Positions 55,733-64,000 of a stretch of DNA of 64,000 nt are shown in pieces. A model generated the notes under the pieces. That model made no database searches. It was not told where the DNA came from and saw nothing but the letters and a program-made list of their open reading frames with translations. The position numbers and the translations under genes are program-made. Within the stretch, counting starts at the first letter, position 1. Each line of letters begins with the position of its first letter. This DNA comes from Allorhodopirellula solitaria. Lineage in GTDB: Bacteria > Planctomycetota > Planctomycetia > Pirellulales > Pirellulaceae. The stretch spans positions 1 through 64,000 of the forward strand of contig NZ_SJPK01000005.1 in assembly GCF_007859855.1 (NCBI RefSeq). Direction: 5' to 3'.

Positions 55733-56803
55733 ATGATGACACAGGCACTCGGACACAATCGATCTCGCGCCGCATTCACGCTGCTCGAAATGCTGCTGAC
55801 GCTCGCGATGTGCGTGGTGTTGATGGGCCTGATCAGTGGCGCCATCTCGTTCTACGTGCGTCAGATGTCGACCGCAGAGCAAAACTACCGGAATTCTCAA
55901 GTCGCCTCCGCCGTACTGCAGATGATCGAAGACGATTTACGCATGACCCTGACGACGCGTCCCGTCGACACCGCTCCGCTGGCTGAGATTTTGTCTGCGG
56001 CGTCGTCACCGCTGGGGCAACTCGGCTCATCGAGTGGCGGCGGCGGTGGGGACGACGAGGCGTTGCCTGAAGAGCCCGAGGTCGACGAATCGGGGACCGG
56101 GCTGAGCGAGGATGTTGCGGCCGATGCCGAGGCTCTCAACGTTAGCCTGGGCGGCACTGTGCTGCAGTCCCCTGGTTTGATTGGCAGCACGGATCAATTG
56201 CAGATCGACGTCAGTCGCTTGCCGAGTTTAGAGGACACTGCGATCGATCCCGCGCTGGCGGTCTCCAATGGCAAGTTGCTCGACCGCCCCAGCGACATCA
56301 AGACGATCAGTTACTTCGTCCAAGCGGCCGGGGCCGGCGGCAACACCGATCCACTGGAGGAACTCGCCGCCGCGAGTGGCCTGGGCGACACCTCCTCGAC
56401 AGCCGCCCCGGGAGCGAGCGGTTTGGTGCGCCGGGAATTGGACCGAGCCATCACCTCGCATGCAGCAATGTCCGGCGGACTCTCGCGTCTGACGTCTGCG
56501 GGCGAAATCATCAGCCCCGAGGTTTCTGCGATCCAGTTCGAGTATTTCCAGGATGGCGTGTGGATGACGTATTTCAGCACCGATTCGGTGGGGTACCTTC
56601 CACCGGCGATCCGCGTGACCCTGCAAATCGGTGGCGATCTTGCGGGTACCTCCCAGGCCAGTGAGAACGAAACCATCAACACCTACACGCACGTGATCTA
56701 TCTGCCGATGAGCCACCCTGAGGACGCGGAAGAATCGACGGAGGACGCAGCCGTTGGGACCAGCGTCTCGGCTGCGAGTGGATCCAGTCAGGGAGGTGTT
56801 TGA
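55733..56803 (+). CDS. gspJ: Type II secretion minor pseudopilin, GspJ-like
   Basis: The 356-residue product starts directly after the gspI stop. The leader ends NRSRAA|FTLLEMLLTLAMCVV, so position -1 is Ala where Gly is almost invariant, while Phe +1 and Glu +5 are kept. A large body with Gly/Ser- and acid-rich insertions (SSSGGGGGDDEALPEEPEVD) precedes a GspJ-like end (SAIQFEYFQDGVWMTYFS). It is much longer than typical GspJ (~200 residues). The stop overlaps gspK. Confidence 0.82.
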   Translation: MMTQALGHNRSRAAFTLLEMLLTLAMCVVLMGLISGAISFYVRQMSTAEQNYRNSQVASAVLQMIEDDLRMTLTTRPVDTAPLAEILSAASSPLGQLGSSSGGGGGDDEALPEEPEVDESGTGLSEDVAADAEALNVSLGGTVLQSPGLIGSTDQLQIDVSRLPSLEDTAIDPALAVSNGKLLDRPSDIKTISYFVQAAGAGGNTDPLEELAAASGLGDTSSTAAPGASGLVRRELDRAITSHAAMSGGLSRLTSAGEIISPEVSAIQFEYFQDGVWMTYFSTDSVGYLPPAIRVTLQIGGDLAGTSQASENETINTYTHVIYLPMSHPEDAEESTEDAAVGTSVSAASGSSQGGV

Positions 56804-58611
56804 TGAGCCCGGCTCCGTCACACAACTCGATCGGCACGATGCGGCCGCTTGCCGTGCGCGCAAGCAATCGCCGCGGCTTTTTCCTCGTACTTGTACTCGT
56901 CGTGGTCGCGGTCTCGACCATGGCCGTCTATTCATTCTCTGAATTGATGCTCGCTGCGGATGAGACCGCCTACTTGCAGGGCGACTTAGTCCAATCTCGC
57001 CTGAACATGGATTCGGGAGTGGAAGCCATTCGCCTGATCCTCGCCAGCCCCCCGATCGATCGCGAGGCGGCCGGGGGCGTCTACAACAATGCGATGCAGT
57101 TCCGTGGTGTCGCCATTACCAACATCGCCGACGGTCCGGTGCAGCGATTCACCGTCGTCGCTCCAGGGCTCACCGATACCGGATCCCTCGGCGGCATCCG
57201 CTACGGACTGCAGAACGAGTCCGCTCGGATCAACGTCAACGCATTGCTCGTTCTCGAGGAGAACTCCGATGCCATTGACATGCTGACGACTTTAGCTGGT
57301 GGTGGCGGTGCAGAGGCAGCGATGAGCGGCATGCTCGGTGCCGTCGCTGGTTCAGACTCGAGTGACTCCGAATCACTGGAGTCAGCCAACATGGCGGTGC
57401 AGTTGCTGATGACCCTTCCCGGGATGACCGTCGATATAGCTGATGCCATTTTGGATTGGATCGATACGGACACGGAACCCCGTCCGGCTGGTTGTGAGGA
57501 CGAATACTACGGGACCCTGCCATCACCCTACTCGTGCCCGAACGAACCGTTACAAAGTGTCGAAGAGCTACTTCTCGTTCGCGGCGTCACACCGCAACTA
57601 TTGTTCGGAGCCGATGCCAATCGCAATGGCGTTCTCGATCTCGATGAACAACAACGGGCTGCAGTGAGCATCGATACTGCCGGGGCGCTGGGGTGGGCAT
57701 CTTATCTCACGGTCCATGGAGCGGAGAACAACATAACCGCAGCAGGCGACCCCCGCGTCAACGTCAATGGGGAAGATCTCGAAGTGCTTTACGATGAATT
57801 GATGACGGCGCTCGGTGACGAGACCTATGCATCGTTCATCGTTGCCTACCGAATGTCGGGCGAATCCTCGTTGCAGAATTCGGAGGCGTTGATGTCGGCA
57901 GCCCAATCAGCCGGCGGTGATGAAGTCACCCAATCCGAAGAAGATGAAGAAGAGGAGGGAAATTCCCCCACAATGCCTTGGAGCATCGACGCGATGTCCA
58001 GCCTGGATTTGACCGCCGGGGCTGGGGTGGAGGTCAACCAAGTGCTCGATCTGATTGGCGCCGAAGTGTCGATTGATGGAACGAACTACAGCTCCCCCTT
58101 TCTCGACGATCCGCTCTTGATGGGCGAGTACTTGCCCCTGCTGATGGACCAGTTGACGACTCAAGAAACCGAAGCGTTGCCGGGACGGATCAACTTGAAC
58201 GAGGCGCCAGCGGAAATTTTGGCGGGCCTCTCGTTGGTCGATATCGACACCATGTCGGCGCTTTTAGAGGCTCGCGGGGCTGGTCCCGGCGGTCTCTCAG
58301 GCGGCGGGGCGAGCGTCGGAGCATCGAATGATCGCTCCCACGCGACGTGGCCGCTGACCGAAGGCATCGTGTCACTTGACCAAATGCGTGCTCTGCTCCC
58401 GTTGGTGACCGCCGGCGGGGATGTGTACCGTGCCCAGGTAATCGGTTTCGATGAATCCAGTGGGTTGGCGGCACGTGGCGAAGTCATCATTGACGCCACC
58501 GACACCACAAACCCACGCGTGGTTGCTTTTCGCAATCTCACGCATCTGGGGCGCGGGTTCGACTTGTCCGTTCTCGGCGGTATGGCCGGGCTAGCCACCC
58601 CACAAAATTAA
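56803..58611 (+). CDS. gspK: Type II secretion minor pseudopilin, GspK-like
   Basis: The 602-residue product starts at the ATG at 56803 (TGATG overlap with gspJ, preceded by GGGAGG). The leader ends RRG|FFLVLVLVVVAVSTMAVY, with a good cleavage site but no Glu at +5, which is a known trait of GspK, the tip pseudopilin. The middle has the helical 'saddle' motifs of the family (RYGLQNESARINVNALLVLE, ADAILDWIDTDTEPRPAGCE with Asp/Cys), and the end carries GRINLNEAPAEILAGL. Ser/Gly-rich insertions make it longer than usual (~330 residues). Confidence 0.88.
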   Translation: MSPAPSHNSIGTMRPLAVRASNRRGFFLVLVLVVVAVSTMAVYSFSELMLAADETAYLQGDLVQSRLNMDSGVEAIRLILASPPIDREAAGGVYNNAMQFRGVAITNIADGPVQRFTVVAPGLTDTGSLGGIRYGLQNESARINVNALLVLEENSDAIDMLTTLAGGGGAEAAMSGMLGAVAGSDSSDSESLESANMAVQLLMTLPGMTVDIADAILDWIDTDTEPRPAGCEDEYYGTLPSPYSCPNEPLQSVEELLLVRGVTPQLLFGADANRNGVLDLDEQQRAAVSIDTAGALGWASYLTVHGAENNITAAGDPRVNVNGEDLEVLYDELMTALGDETYASFIVAYRMSGESSLQNSEALMSAAQSAGGDEVTQSEEDEEEEGNSPTMPWSIDAMSSLDLTAGAGVEVNQVLDLIGAEVSIDGTNYSSPFLDDPLLMGEYLPLLMDQLTTQETEALPGRINLNEAPAEILAGLSLVDIDTMSALLEARGAGPGGLSGGGASVGASNDRSHATWPLTEGIVSLDQMRALLPLVTAGGDVYRAQVIGFDESSGLAARGEVIIDATDTTNPRVVAFRNLTHLGRGFDLSVLGGMAGLATPQN

Positions 58612-58681
58612 ACCGTTCAACGGGATGCAATTAAACTGTTCCGATGGACACTCACTTACATAGAATTTTCGATAATCTGTT

Positions 58682-60517
58682 ATGAAAATCGCACTCGATT
58701 GGGACGATGAACAAGTCCGCATGGTGGCGGCCGATCGCTCAGCCCGCGGCATTCGCATCCGCGCCGCTGCCGTGGCTCCCATCGGTGAGGACGGGCTGCA
58801 AGCCACGCTCACCGAGTTGACTCGCCAGTATTCGCTAGAGAAAAGCGATGCGTTGGTCGCCGTCGGGCGGGACCGTGCTGAGTTGCGTCAGATGCGATTC
58901 CCACCGGTACCGACCGATGAACTGCCCGATATGGTGCGGTTCCAAGCGATCCGGCAGTTCGCATCGGCTGGCGACAGCGCGACGATCGATTTCATCACCA
59001 CGCACACCGACGACGAAGGCATCGATGCGATCGTCGCGGCGACCGGCCCCGCTCATCTGACGCCGATTCGCCAAGCGATCGAGGGGGCGGGATGGACACT
59101 CGAGCGTGTCGGGCTTCGTCCCATCGCAGCCGCCGCGCTCTACCGCCTTCAAGTCCCGGAGGCGACCTCTCGTGCATCGCAAACCAACGGCGGCGACGAA
59201 CCCATCGTGGCGCTGATTGACTTGGTCGCCAATGAAGCCGAGATCGTGCTGCTCAACCAGGGCGAAATCAAATTCGTTCGATCGGTGCGTTTGCCTGATG
59301 GCGACGCCGCAACATCGACGTCGCGTTCGGCATCCCTGGCTGGCGAGATTCGTCGCAGCCTGATCGCTTGCGGAGCGGCGGGTTCCAACTGTGACGTCGT
59401 CATGTGGGGCCGCGAAGCACGTCACGGCGAAGAGCTCAAACTGCTCGCCGAACGACTCTCCGGACAACAGGATGTCCCCTGCCAAACCCGCTTGCTCGAC
59501 CCGCTTGAACTCGTCGGCGCCGACGCGAAAATCAGGCAGGGCACCGGTGAAATGGTCGGCCGCCTCGCCCCGCTGGTCGGGATGCTCGTTGCCGATGCCG
59601 GTCATGAGCAGGAACTGGTCGATTTCCTACATCCTCGCAAAGCGGTGGAGGCTAAGACTGACACGGCGAAAATTGCCATGATGGTGGGGATCCCAGCAGT
59701 CCTCGTCTTGACGATCGGCTGGTTGCTCTGGAGTAACCTGGCTCGGCTCGATGCTCAGATCGCCCAACAGACCGCGGCCAATAACGATCTGCGAAAGAAG
59801 ACCGAAGTCTCCGATACGATGATCGAACGCACCGAACAAATCGACCAGTTTCTCGATAGTGACGTCAACTGGCTCGACGAACTCGAGCACCTCGCTGACG
59901 CGATGCCACCGTCGGATGAACTGATCGTTAAAGACATCGTGGCTGCGGCCAACCCCCGTGGTGGCGGCGGAAAAATTGTGGTTACCGGCTTGGTCACATC
60001 CCCCGATGTGATCAAGGAATTTGAAACCACGATGCGAGACAAGTGGCATCAAGTGACAGGCGATAAAGTCACCCAACTCGCCAGCGACGATGCCTATCGC
60101 TGGCAGATGAGCCAAACCATTGAACTCGCCCCCGAAGCGGTGCGAGAGAAACGCTACGCCCGAATGCTCGCGTTGAACGAACCGGCAGCTACGCCAGAAA
60201 CCGACGTTGCTCCACGGGCAGACGAGGATCCAGCCACTGGCGGTGAACCAGCACCGGAATCTGGCTCGGCACCGGAGGCCGAATCGCCTGCTCCGATGGA
60301 ACCGGCCGCTCTGAGCGAATCGGCCCCCACGCCGCCATCGACCCCCAATCCCCCATCGACACCGACGACGGAATCCACGCCGACGACGGATTCTTCAGAC
60401 GCGACCGAACCGCCACCAGCGAGTGATCCACCTGTCGATCCGACGTCGTCGGATGGAACACCTTCGGACAGCGAAACAACCTCGGACAGCCAATTCGTAT
60501 CGGAGGCAACCCAATGA
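58682..60517 (+). CDS. gspL: GspL/PilM-PilN-like type II secretion assembly protein
   Basis: The 611-residue product begins with an actin-like PilM/GspL cytoplasmic domain (MKIALDWDDEQVRMV; ALVAVGRDRAELRQMRFPPV; PIVALIDLVANEAEIVLLNQ). A membrane helix lies at ~332-350 (VGIPAVLVLTIGWLLWSNLA). A periplasmic coiled-coil plus PilN-like domain follows (VNWLDELEHLADAMPPSDEL). Residues ~500-611 are a Pro/Ser/Thr/Glu-rich tail. The arrangement is PilM and PilN fused in one chain, as in GspL. It starts 70 bases after gspK and overlaps the next gene by 4 bases. Confidence 0.8.
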   Translation: MKIALDWDDEQVRMVAADRSARGIRIRAAAVAPIGEDGLQATLTELTRQYSLEKSDALVAVGRDRAELRQMRFPPVPTDELPDMVRFQAIRQFASAGDSATIDFITTHTDDEGIDAIVAATGPAHLTPIRQAIEGAGWTLERVGLRPIAAAALYRLQVPEATSRASQTNGGDEPIVALIDLVANEAEIVLLNQGEIKFVRSVRLPDGDAATSTSRSASLAGEIRRSLIACGAAGSNCDVVMWGREARHGEELKLLAERLSGQQDVPCQTRLLDPLELVGADAKIRQGTGEMVGRLAPLVGMLVADAGHEQELVDFLHPRKAVEAKTDTAKIAMMVGIPAVLVLTIGWLLWSNLARLDAQIAQQTAANNDLRKKTEVSDTMIERTEQIDQFLDSDVNWLDELEHLADAMPPSDELIVKDIVAAANPRGGGGKIVVTGLVTSPDVIKEFETTMRDKWHQVTGDKVTQLASDDAYRWQMSQTIELAPEAVREKRYARMLALNEPAATPETDVAPRADEDPATGGEPAPESGSAPEAESPAPMEPAALSESAPTPPSTPNPPSTPTTESTPTTDSSDATEPPPASDPPVDPTSSDGTPSDSETTSDSQFVSEATQ

Positions 60518-61773
60518 CTCAACGTGAACGTTATCTATCCATTGGAATCGGCGGCCTGTTTGTGCTCTTCGCCTTGAACTGGGGCTTCAACCAATACCGC
60601 TCTGCGGTCAGCTATCGTCAGGGGCGTCTGAACTCGCTCGCCAGTGCCGCGGACGACCTGCAGGTGCAGTGGCTGGCCGGCACTCAGGCCGAGCGACAAC
60701 TCGGCGAATACAAAGCACGCTCGCTGTCGAGTGATCCCGAAGTCGCCAAGAGCAGCTACCAGGCGTGGTTGCTCAGCATGGTGGGCAAGCTCAATATCGG
60801 TGACGCTGTTGTCGACCCGATCAGCATTGCCCCCTTCGATGAACTATATACCCAATTCGGTTTCCGGGTCTCGGGAAAGACCGATTTGAAAGGTGTCGTA
60901 GATTTGGTGTATGCGATCCAGAGTCGAGATCAGTTGCACCGAATTCGCCAGATCAGTTTCGCGCCGGTGCGCAAGTCGCTCAGTCAAGTTGCCGGACAAC
61001 GCCAGGAGAGCACCGACGCGCTGAGCGTGGTCCTGATGATCGATGCCATCGGCCTGAACATTGCCGAAGCCCAGCCAGCACCTCCGAGCGAAGAACCGTC
61101 GTGGCGGATCACGCGTTCACTCGAAGCCTCGCGTGAATCGATTCTCAACCGCAACTTCTTTCAACCGCCCAATCAAGCTCCTCAGTTTGAAGGTGACACG
61201 CAGATGGTCGCATTCCGCGGCAAGGACAACGATCTGCCGCTGAAGTTCAGCGATCCGGAGAACAACCGCGTCAATGTGAGCGTCGAAGGTGAGTTGCCCG
61301 AGTGGGTCCGATGGGATGCTGAATCAGCAAAACTCGTCGTCTCGCCCCCGGCCGACCCAGAGAACACGGACGACAGCGAAGGCGACGCGCCGAAGTCGAT
61401 CGAAGAGTTCGAGGTGCAGATTGTCGCCACCGACGATGGTTACCCGCACCGACAAACGACCCAGTCCCTGATGGTCAAAACACAGGCACCACCACCACCA
61501 CCGGAGGCGCCCGCCGCAGCTCCTGGATTTGACGACGCCACGCAGACCTTCTTAACCGCCCTCGTTCAAGGCGGTGACGACTGGACCGCTTGGATGAACG
61601 TGCGAACGCGGGGCAAGACATTGAAGCTCAAGGTCGGCGACGAGTTCGAAATCGGGTCGATTCAGGGCAAGGTGACTGGCGTGACCGCTCGCCGGGTGAC
61701 CCTCGAGATCAACGGCCAAAGCTATGAACTGCGTCCGTCGGGTAAACTCAGCGACCTGCTCGAGGGATCCTGA
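60514..61773 (+). CDS. GspM/PilO-like protein fused to an Ig/cadherin-like domain and a GspC/PilP-like domain
   Basis: The 419-residue product starts in an ATGA overlap with gspL. A single membrane helix (~6-24, YLSIGIGGLFVLFALNWGF) and a periplasmic ferredoxin-like domain (~45-190) fit GspM/PilO. Residues ~210-325 resemble a cadherin/Ig-like domain (FSDPENNRVNVSVEGELPEW, VQIVATDDGYPHRQ). After a Pro-rich linker, the last ~80 residues resemble the PilP/GspC homology region (LKVGDEFEIGSIQGKVTGVT ... ELRPSGKLSD). This would join three components that are usually separate. GspD, E and F are not in the window. Confidence 0.72.
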   Translation: MTQRERYLSIGIGGLFVLFALNWGFNQYRSAVSYRQGRLNSLASAADDLQVQWLAGTQAERQLGEYKARSLSSDPEVAKSSYQAWLLSMVGKLNIGDAVVDPISIAPFDELYTQFGFRVSGKTDLKGVVDLVYAIQSRDQLHRIRQISFAPVRKSLSQVAGQRQESTDALSVVLMIDAIGLNIAEAQPAPPSEEPSWRITRSLEASRESILNRNFFQPPNQAPQFEGDTQMVAFRGKDNDLPLKFSDPENNRVNVSVEGELPEWVRWDAESAKLVVSPPADPENTDDSEGDAPKSIEEFEVQIVATDDGYPHRQTTQSLMVKTQAPPPPPEAPAAAPGFDDATQTFLTALVQGGDDWTAWMNVRTRGKTLKLKVGDEFEIGSIQGKVTGVTARRVTLEINGQSYELRPSGKLSDLLEGS

Positions 61774-62037
61774 GCGGGTGCGGGGAAGTCGTTCGGCTAG
61801 CCGTTGGCTGACCGGCGTGTGGATTTAGTCGGCGTTCTACCGGTAGTGGTGAGCGGCAACGGCAGGGGATGTGTCGGCCTCTGGCCTGAAAACACAAAAC
61901 AAAAGTGACGCGATCCAACCTGACGTCAATAGGCAATTCTTAGCAGCCCAAACGATCGCCCACAAAGCGTTACGACGACAGCGAAACGCTTGACACTTTT
62001 CGGCTGATCCGGCGGAAGCGTGCGCCCGAGGTTTTCA
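61774..62037. other. Intergenic region after the secretion operon
   Basis: About 260 bases without a credible gene. It includes the palindrome CGGCTAGCCG near 61794; no T-rich terminator was seen. Confidence 0.5.
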
Positions 62038-62272
62038 AGGCATGGCTCCAGTATCGAAGGATTTATTTGTGGGATGTGATTATCAATGTTAGACTGGCAC
62101 TGCCGGGAGAAACGGAACCGAGCTCTGCAAAGGTGCTGGCTTGGCAAGGGATATCTCGGTCGCCAGCGTTTCCCTGCAAAAGCGGTACGCCAATGGTGTT
62201 GTCGGTCCCTGGCGAGCGTTTGTTCGTCAGGGACGCATTTTTGAACGATCATTGGATACGAGAGCCATGCCT
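62038..62272. mobile_element. Small inverted-repeat element (MITE-like), 235 bp
   Basis: The ends 62038-62060 (AGGCATGGCTCCAGTATCGA) and 62250-62272 are inverted repeats matching at 19 of 23 positions. The interior has no gene. Its right third (62200-62272) is the dispersed 74-bp repeat also found at 248-321. The structure is that of a non-autonomous element; no target duplication could be identified. Confidence 0.5.
62200..62272 (-). repeat. 74-bp dispersed repeat, copy 2
   Basis: This is the reverse complement of 248-321, differing at about four substitutions and one indel. It contains a hairpin built on CCCTGGCGA and TTCGTCAGGG. Confidence 0.75.
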
Positions 62273-62371
62273 CAAAAAAACTTCCGCTGTGCTCTGCGCA
62301 CGCGTCCGTCGGATGAACCCACTTTTCGCTGTCAGTTGAAGCAATCGAATGACTGACATCATGGCAGCACG

Positions 62372-63055
62372 CTATGCAGCGTGCAGCGCTTCATTGGAGT
62401 GCGGCGCGCCATGCACCAGCCGCAACGTGCGATTAGCAAACGCCGCAGTATCCGCATCGTGGGTAACCAGGATGATTGTCCGACCGTCTCGATGAAACTC
62501 CGCGAGATATTCCATCACCTGGTGACGAGTCTCGTGGTCGAGGTTGCCGGTGGGCTCATCGGCGAGGATCACTTGCGGGTCGTTCGCGAGCGTCCGTGCC
62601 AGGGCAACGCGTTGCTGCTGCCCTTGGCTCAGTTCACCAGGATGATGGTCGATCCTGTCGTGAAGCCCGACGCGTTCGAGTAGCTCCGAAGCGCGTGCAA
62701 TCTGTTGCTTCGAGGAAAACCCACCGAGCATCATCGGAATCTGCACGTTCTCCAGCGCCGTCAGCCAGGGCACCAAGTTGAATGTCTGAAAGACGAATCC
62801 AATCTTCGTGCCCCGCAGCTGCGCACGGCGGGCCAACGGCAGATCGTATAGAGAATCGCCGTCGAACAGGACCTCACCATGCTCTGGCTTCAGCATACCT
62901 CCGAGTACTGAAAGCAGTGTCGTTTTCCCGCTACCGCTGGGACCGACAATGGCAAGAAACTCGTTATCCTCGATCGATATATCGATTGAGTTAAGCGCCG
63001 TGACGATCTTGCCCCGGCAGTGGTATGTCTGGGTGACTTCATTGAGTTGGTACAT
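62372..63055 (-). CDS. ABC transporter ATP-binding protein, LolD/MacB type
   Basis: The 227-residue product has Walker [10 protein letters not shown], a Q-loop in [20 protein letters not shown], the signature LSQGQQQRV, Walker [13 protein letters not shown] and H-loop LVTHD. The length and the LVPxLTALENV segment are typical of the MacB/LolD/FtsE ATPases that power extraction of lipoproteins or export from the outer face of the membrane. It is the third gene of a unit with the STAS and FtsX-type permease genes upstream; the gap to the STAS gene is 66 bases. Confidence 0.92.
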   Translation of the reverse strand: MYQLNEVTQTYHCRGKIVTALNSIDISIEDNEFLAIVGPSGSGKTTLLSVLGGMLKPEHGEVLFDGDSLYDLPLARRAQLRGTKIGFVFQTFNLVPWLTALENVQIPMMLGGFSSKQQIARASELLERVGLHDRIDHHPGELSQGQQQRVALARTLANDPQVILADEPTGNLDHETRHQVMEYLAEFHRDGRTIILVTHDADTAAFANRTLRLVHGAPHSNEALHAA

Positions 63056-63121
63056 GGGAACTCCGTTTCCAAAATAGTGGTAATCGCTTTGGGTGATTGC
63101 AGTTTCGGTAGAAACCGCTGG

Positions 63122-63658
63122 TTAAGTTTCTTCTAATCCGACGTGGAGTGCAGACGCCAAGGTTGGATAGACCTGAATAATTCGGTGCACCTGAAACATG
63201 GAAAGCAAGCGATTGGGGTCGCCTGCGATCACGACTGTCGCTCGGCAAGCGTCGATCGCATTCCTGGATGCCATCAGGCCGTTGATGAAGGACGCACCGC
63301 AGAGCCGCACCGACGACAGATCAAGCACGATCGGGGTTTGTTCCGAGCGCAAGAGAATCGCCTCAAAGTCCTCAAACACACGGGCAACCGTGTCTCCATT
63401 GGATGAGCTGAGACGATCCGGAAACTGTATCACTCTGACATCGCGTCGGTGAGAGATAGCCTTTTCTGTCGCGCCATCAACCATTTGATTGGCCCAATCG
63501 CTTCGACTCCGTTCGAGTGGCAACGATGTTAGCGTGACTCTCAATTGAGCGACCGTCAACGTATTGTCAGCTGCGAAAACCGGGCGTAGCGGCTGCTCAC
63601 AACCAAGTGCCGATCCGGTACTTGGCGGTGAGTCCGTATAGGTAGCGTTGAATTTCAT
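63122..63658 (-). CDS. STAS-domain protein
   Basis: The 178-residue product starts at 63658 (MKFNATYTDSPPSTGSALG), preceded by an AGGAGA ribosome-binding site; the frame is open up to 63709. The C-terminal ~110 residues form a STAS domain: VIQFPDRLSSSNGDTVARVF, TPIVLDLSSVRLCGASFING (the conserved strand and loop where anti-sigma antagonists carry a Ser; here Cys-Gly-Ala-Ser), then ATVVIAGDPNRLLSMFQVHR. STAS modules serve as anti-sigma antagonists or as transporter regulators such as MlaB. Being between permease and ATPase genes favours the second role. Confidence 0.82.
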   Translation of the reverse strand: MKFNATYTDSPPSTGSALGCEQPLRPVFAADNTLTVAQLRVTLTSLPLERSRSDWANQMVDGATEKAISHRRDVRVIQFPDRLSSSNGDTVARVFEDFEAILLRSEQTPIVLDLSSVRLCGASFINGLMASRNAIDACRATVVIAGDPNRLLSMFQVHRIIQVYPTLASALHVGLEET

Positions 63659-63689
63659 AGCGTATCTCCTTGATTCGGCACTGACGTGC

Positions 63690-64000
63690 TCAAGCGTCAT
63701 TGAAGACAAGGCACGGGTCCAGGCCGGCCGCTCGCCTGGCTGGAAGAAAACTCGCCATGACGGCGACGAGCGTCGCAGCCACGAGGCTGGTGACGAGTAA
63801 CATCGGCAGTGGTTGTACCGAAACGCTCAGCAAACGAGGCCCCAAGATGATGGCCAGGACCGTTCCACCAGCGTATCCCGCAATCCCGCCGACCACTCCC
63901 AGGACGACGGCTTTGCCGAGGAACAGGCGGGTGACAAAACTGCGGCTTGCACCAAGCGCCATCAGGGTACCGATTTCTTGGCGTCGCTCAGTCACGTTGG
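63690..64000 (-). CDS. ABC transporter permease, FtsX/MacB type, C-terminal fragment (cut by window edge)
   Basis: Only the last ~103 residues are present; the gene continues beyond base 64000. They show [20 protein letters not shown], the coupling-helix region that is the hallmark of FtsX-like permeases. Two membrane helices follow ([40 protein letters not shown]) and then the terminal [17 protein letters not shown]. The partner ATPase is encoded at 62372-63055, with the STAS gene between. Confidence 0.9.
   Translation of the reverse strand, partial: NVTERRQEIGTLMALGASRSFVTRLFLGKAVVLGVVGGIAGYAGGTVLAIILGPRLLSVSVQPLPMLLVTSLVAATLVAVMASFLPARRAAGLDPCLVFNDA

Overview
The window looks like a chromosomal segment of a Planctomycetota bacterium, probably from the Rhodopirellula/Pirellulaceae group. 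The evidence is a Planctomycete cytochrome C/DUF1549/DUF1553 protein paired with a DUF1501 protein, a giant dockerin-bearing surface protein with an LEKRELLAAD-type N-terminus, GYF_2 and PDZ proteins, a REP-type (Y1/HUH) transposase, and many palindromic intergenic repeats. This is family recognition by eye; no database search was run.

Layout. 1-330: 5' end of an IS110-family transposase and its upstream end. 333-3541: a DUF2064/arsenosugar-type glycosyltransferase, an uncertain small gene and a secreted two-PDZ protein. 3938-6694: a secreted calcineurin-like phosphoesterase with a LamG domain and a membrane-anchored Dabb protein. 6921-12553: a GntR (YtrA-type) regulator with its own promoter and palindromic operator, an ABC exporter (ATPase and 821-aa permease) and a membrane-anchored orphan protein. 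12602-17271: the DUF1501/PSD1 pair. 17700-18640: a truncated, internally deleted duplicate of the tail of the giant gene, followed by a REP-type transposase with a 20-bp perfect palindrome.

20168-30415: the most interesting region. Seven tightly coupled minus-strand genes (overlaps of 1-4 nt or a 2-nt gap) encode a zinc-ribbon GTPase, a GAP1-N2 membrane protein, a 975-aa coiled-coil membrane protein, a double-GYF membrane protein, a MotA/TolQ/ExbB-like channel, and two MotB/ExbD/ZorB-like single-pass proteins, each with an Asp at the start of its membrane helix. The architecture is that of a GTP-controlled, ion-driven membrane machine, plausibly an anti-phage or other conflict system related in logic to Zorya. 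A 16-nt poly-C tract lies inside the first codons of the GTPase, directly after a well-spaced Shine-Dalgarno/ATG pair that is out of frame at this tract length, so the operon may be phase variable.

30731-32634: an IS1182-family element. 32849-53398: one gene for a ~6849-residue surface protein with a matrixin-type zinc site, pre-peptidase C-terminal domains, beta-helices, a GEVED domain, six ~300-residue tandem supermodules and a C-terminal dockerin. Divergent from it, 54149-61773 is a seven-gene type II secretion pseudopilus/assembly operon (GspG, H, I, J, K, L and an M/C fusion). 61774-62371 holds a small inverted-repeat element. 62372-64000 is a LolCDE/MacB-like ABC transporter with a STAS-domain gene between permease and ATPase.

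No rRNA, tRNA or CRISPR array was seen.
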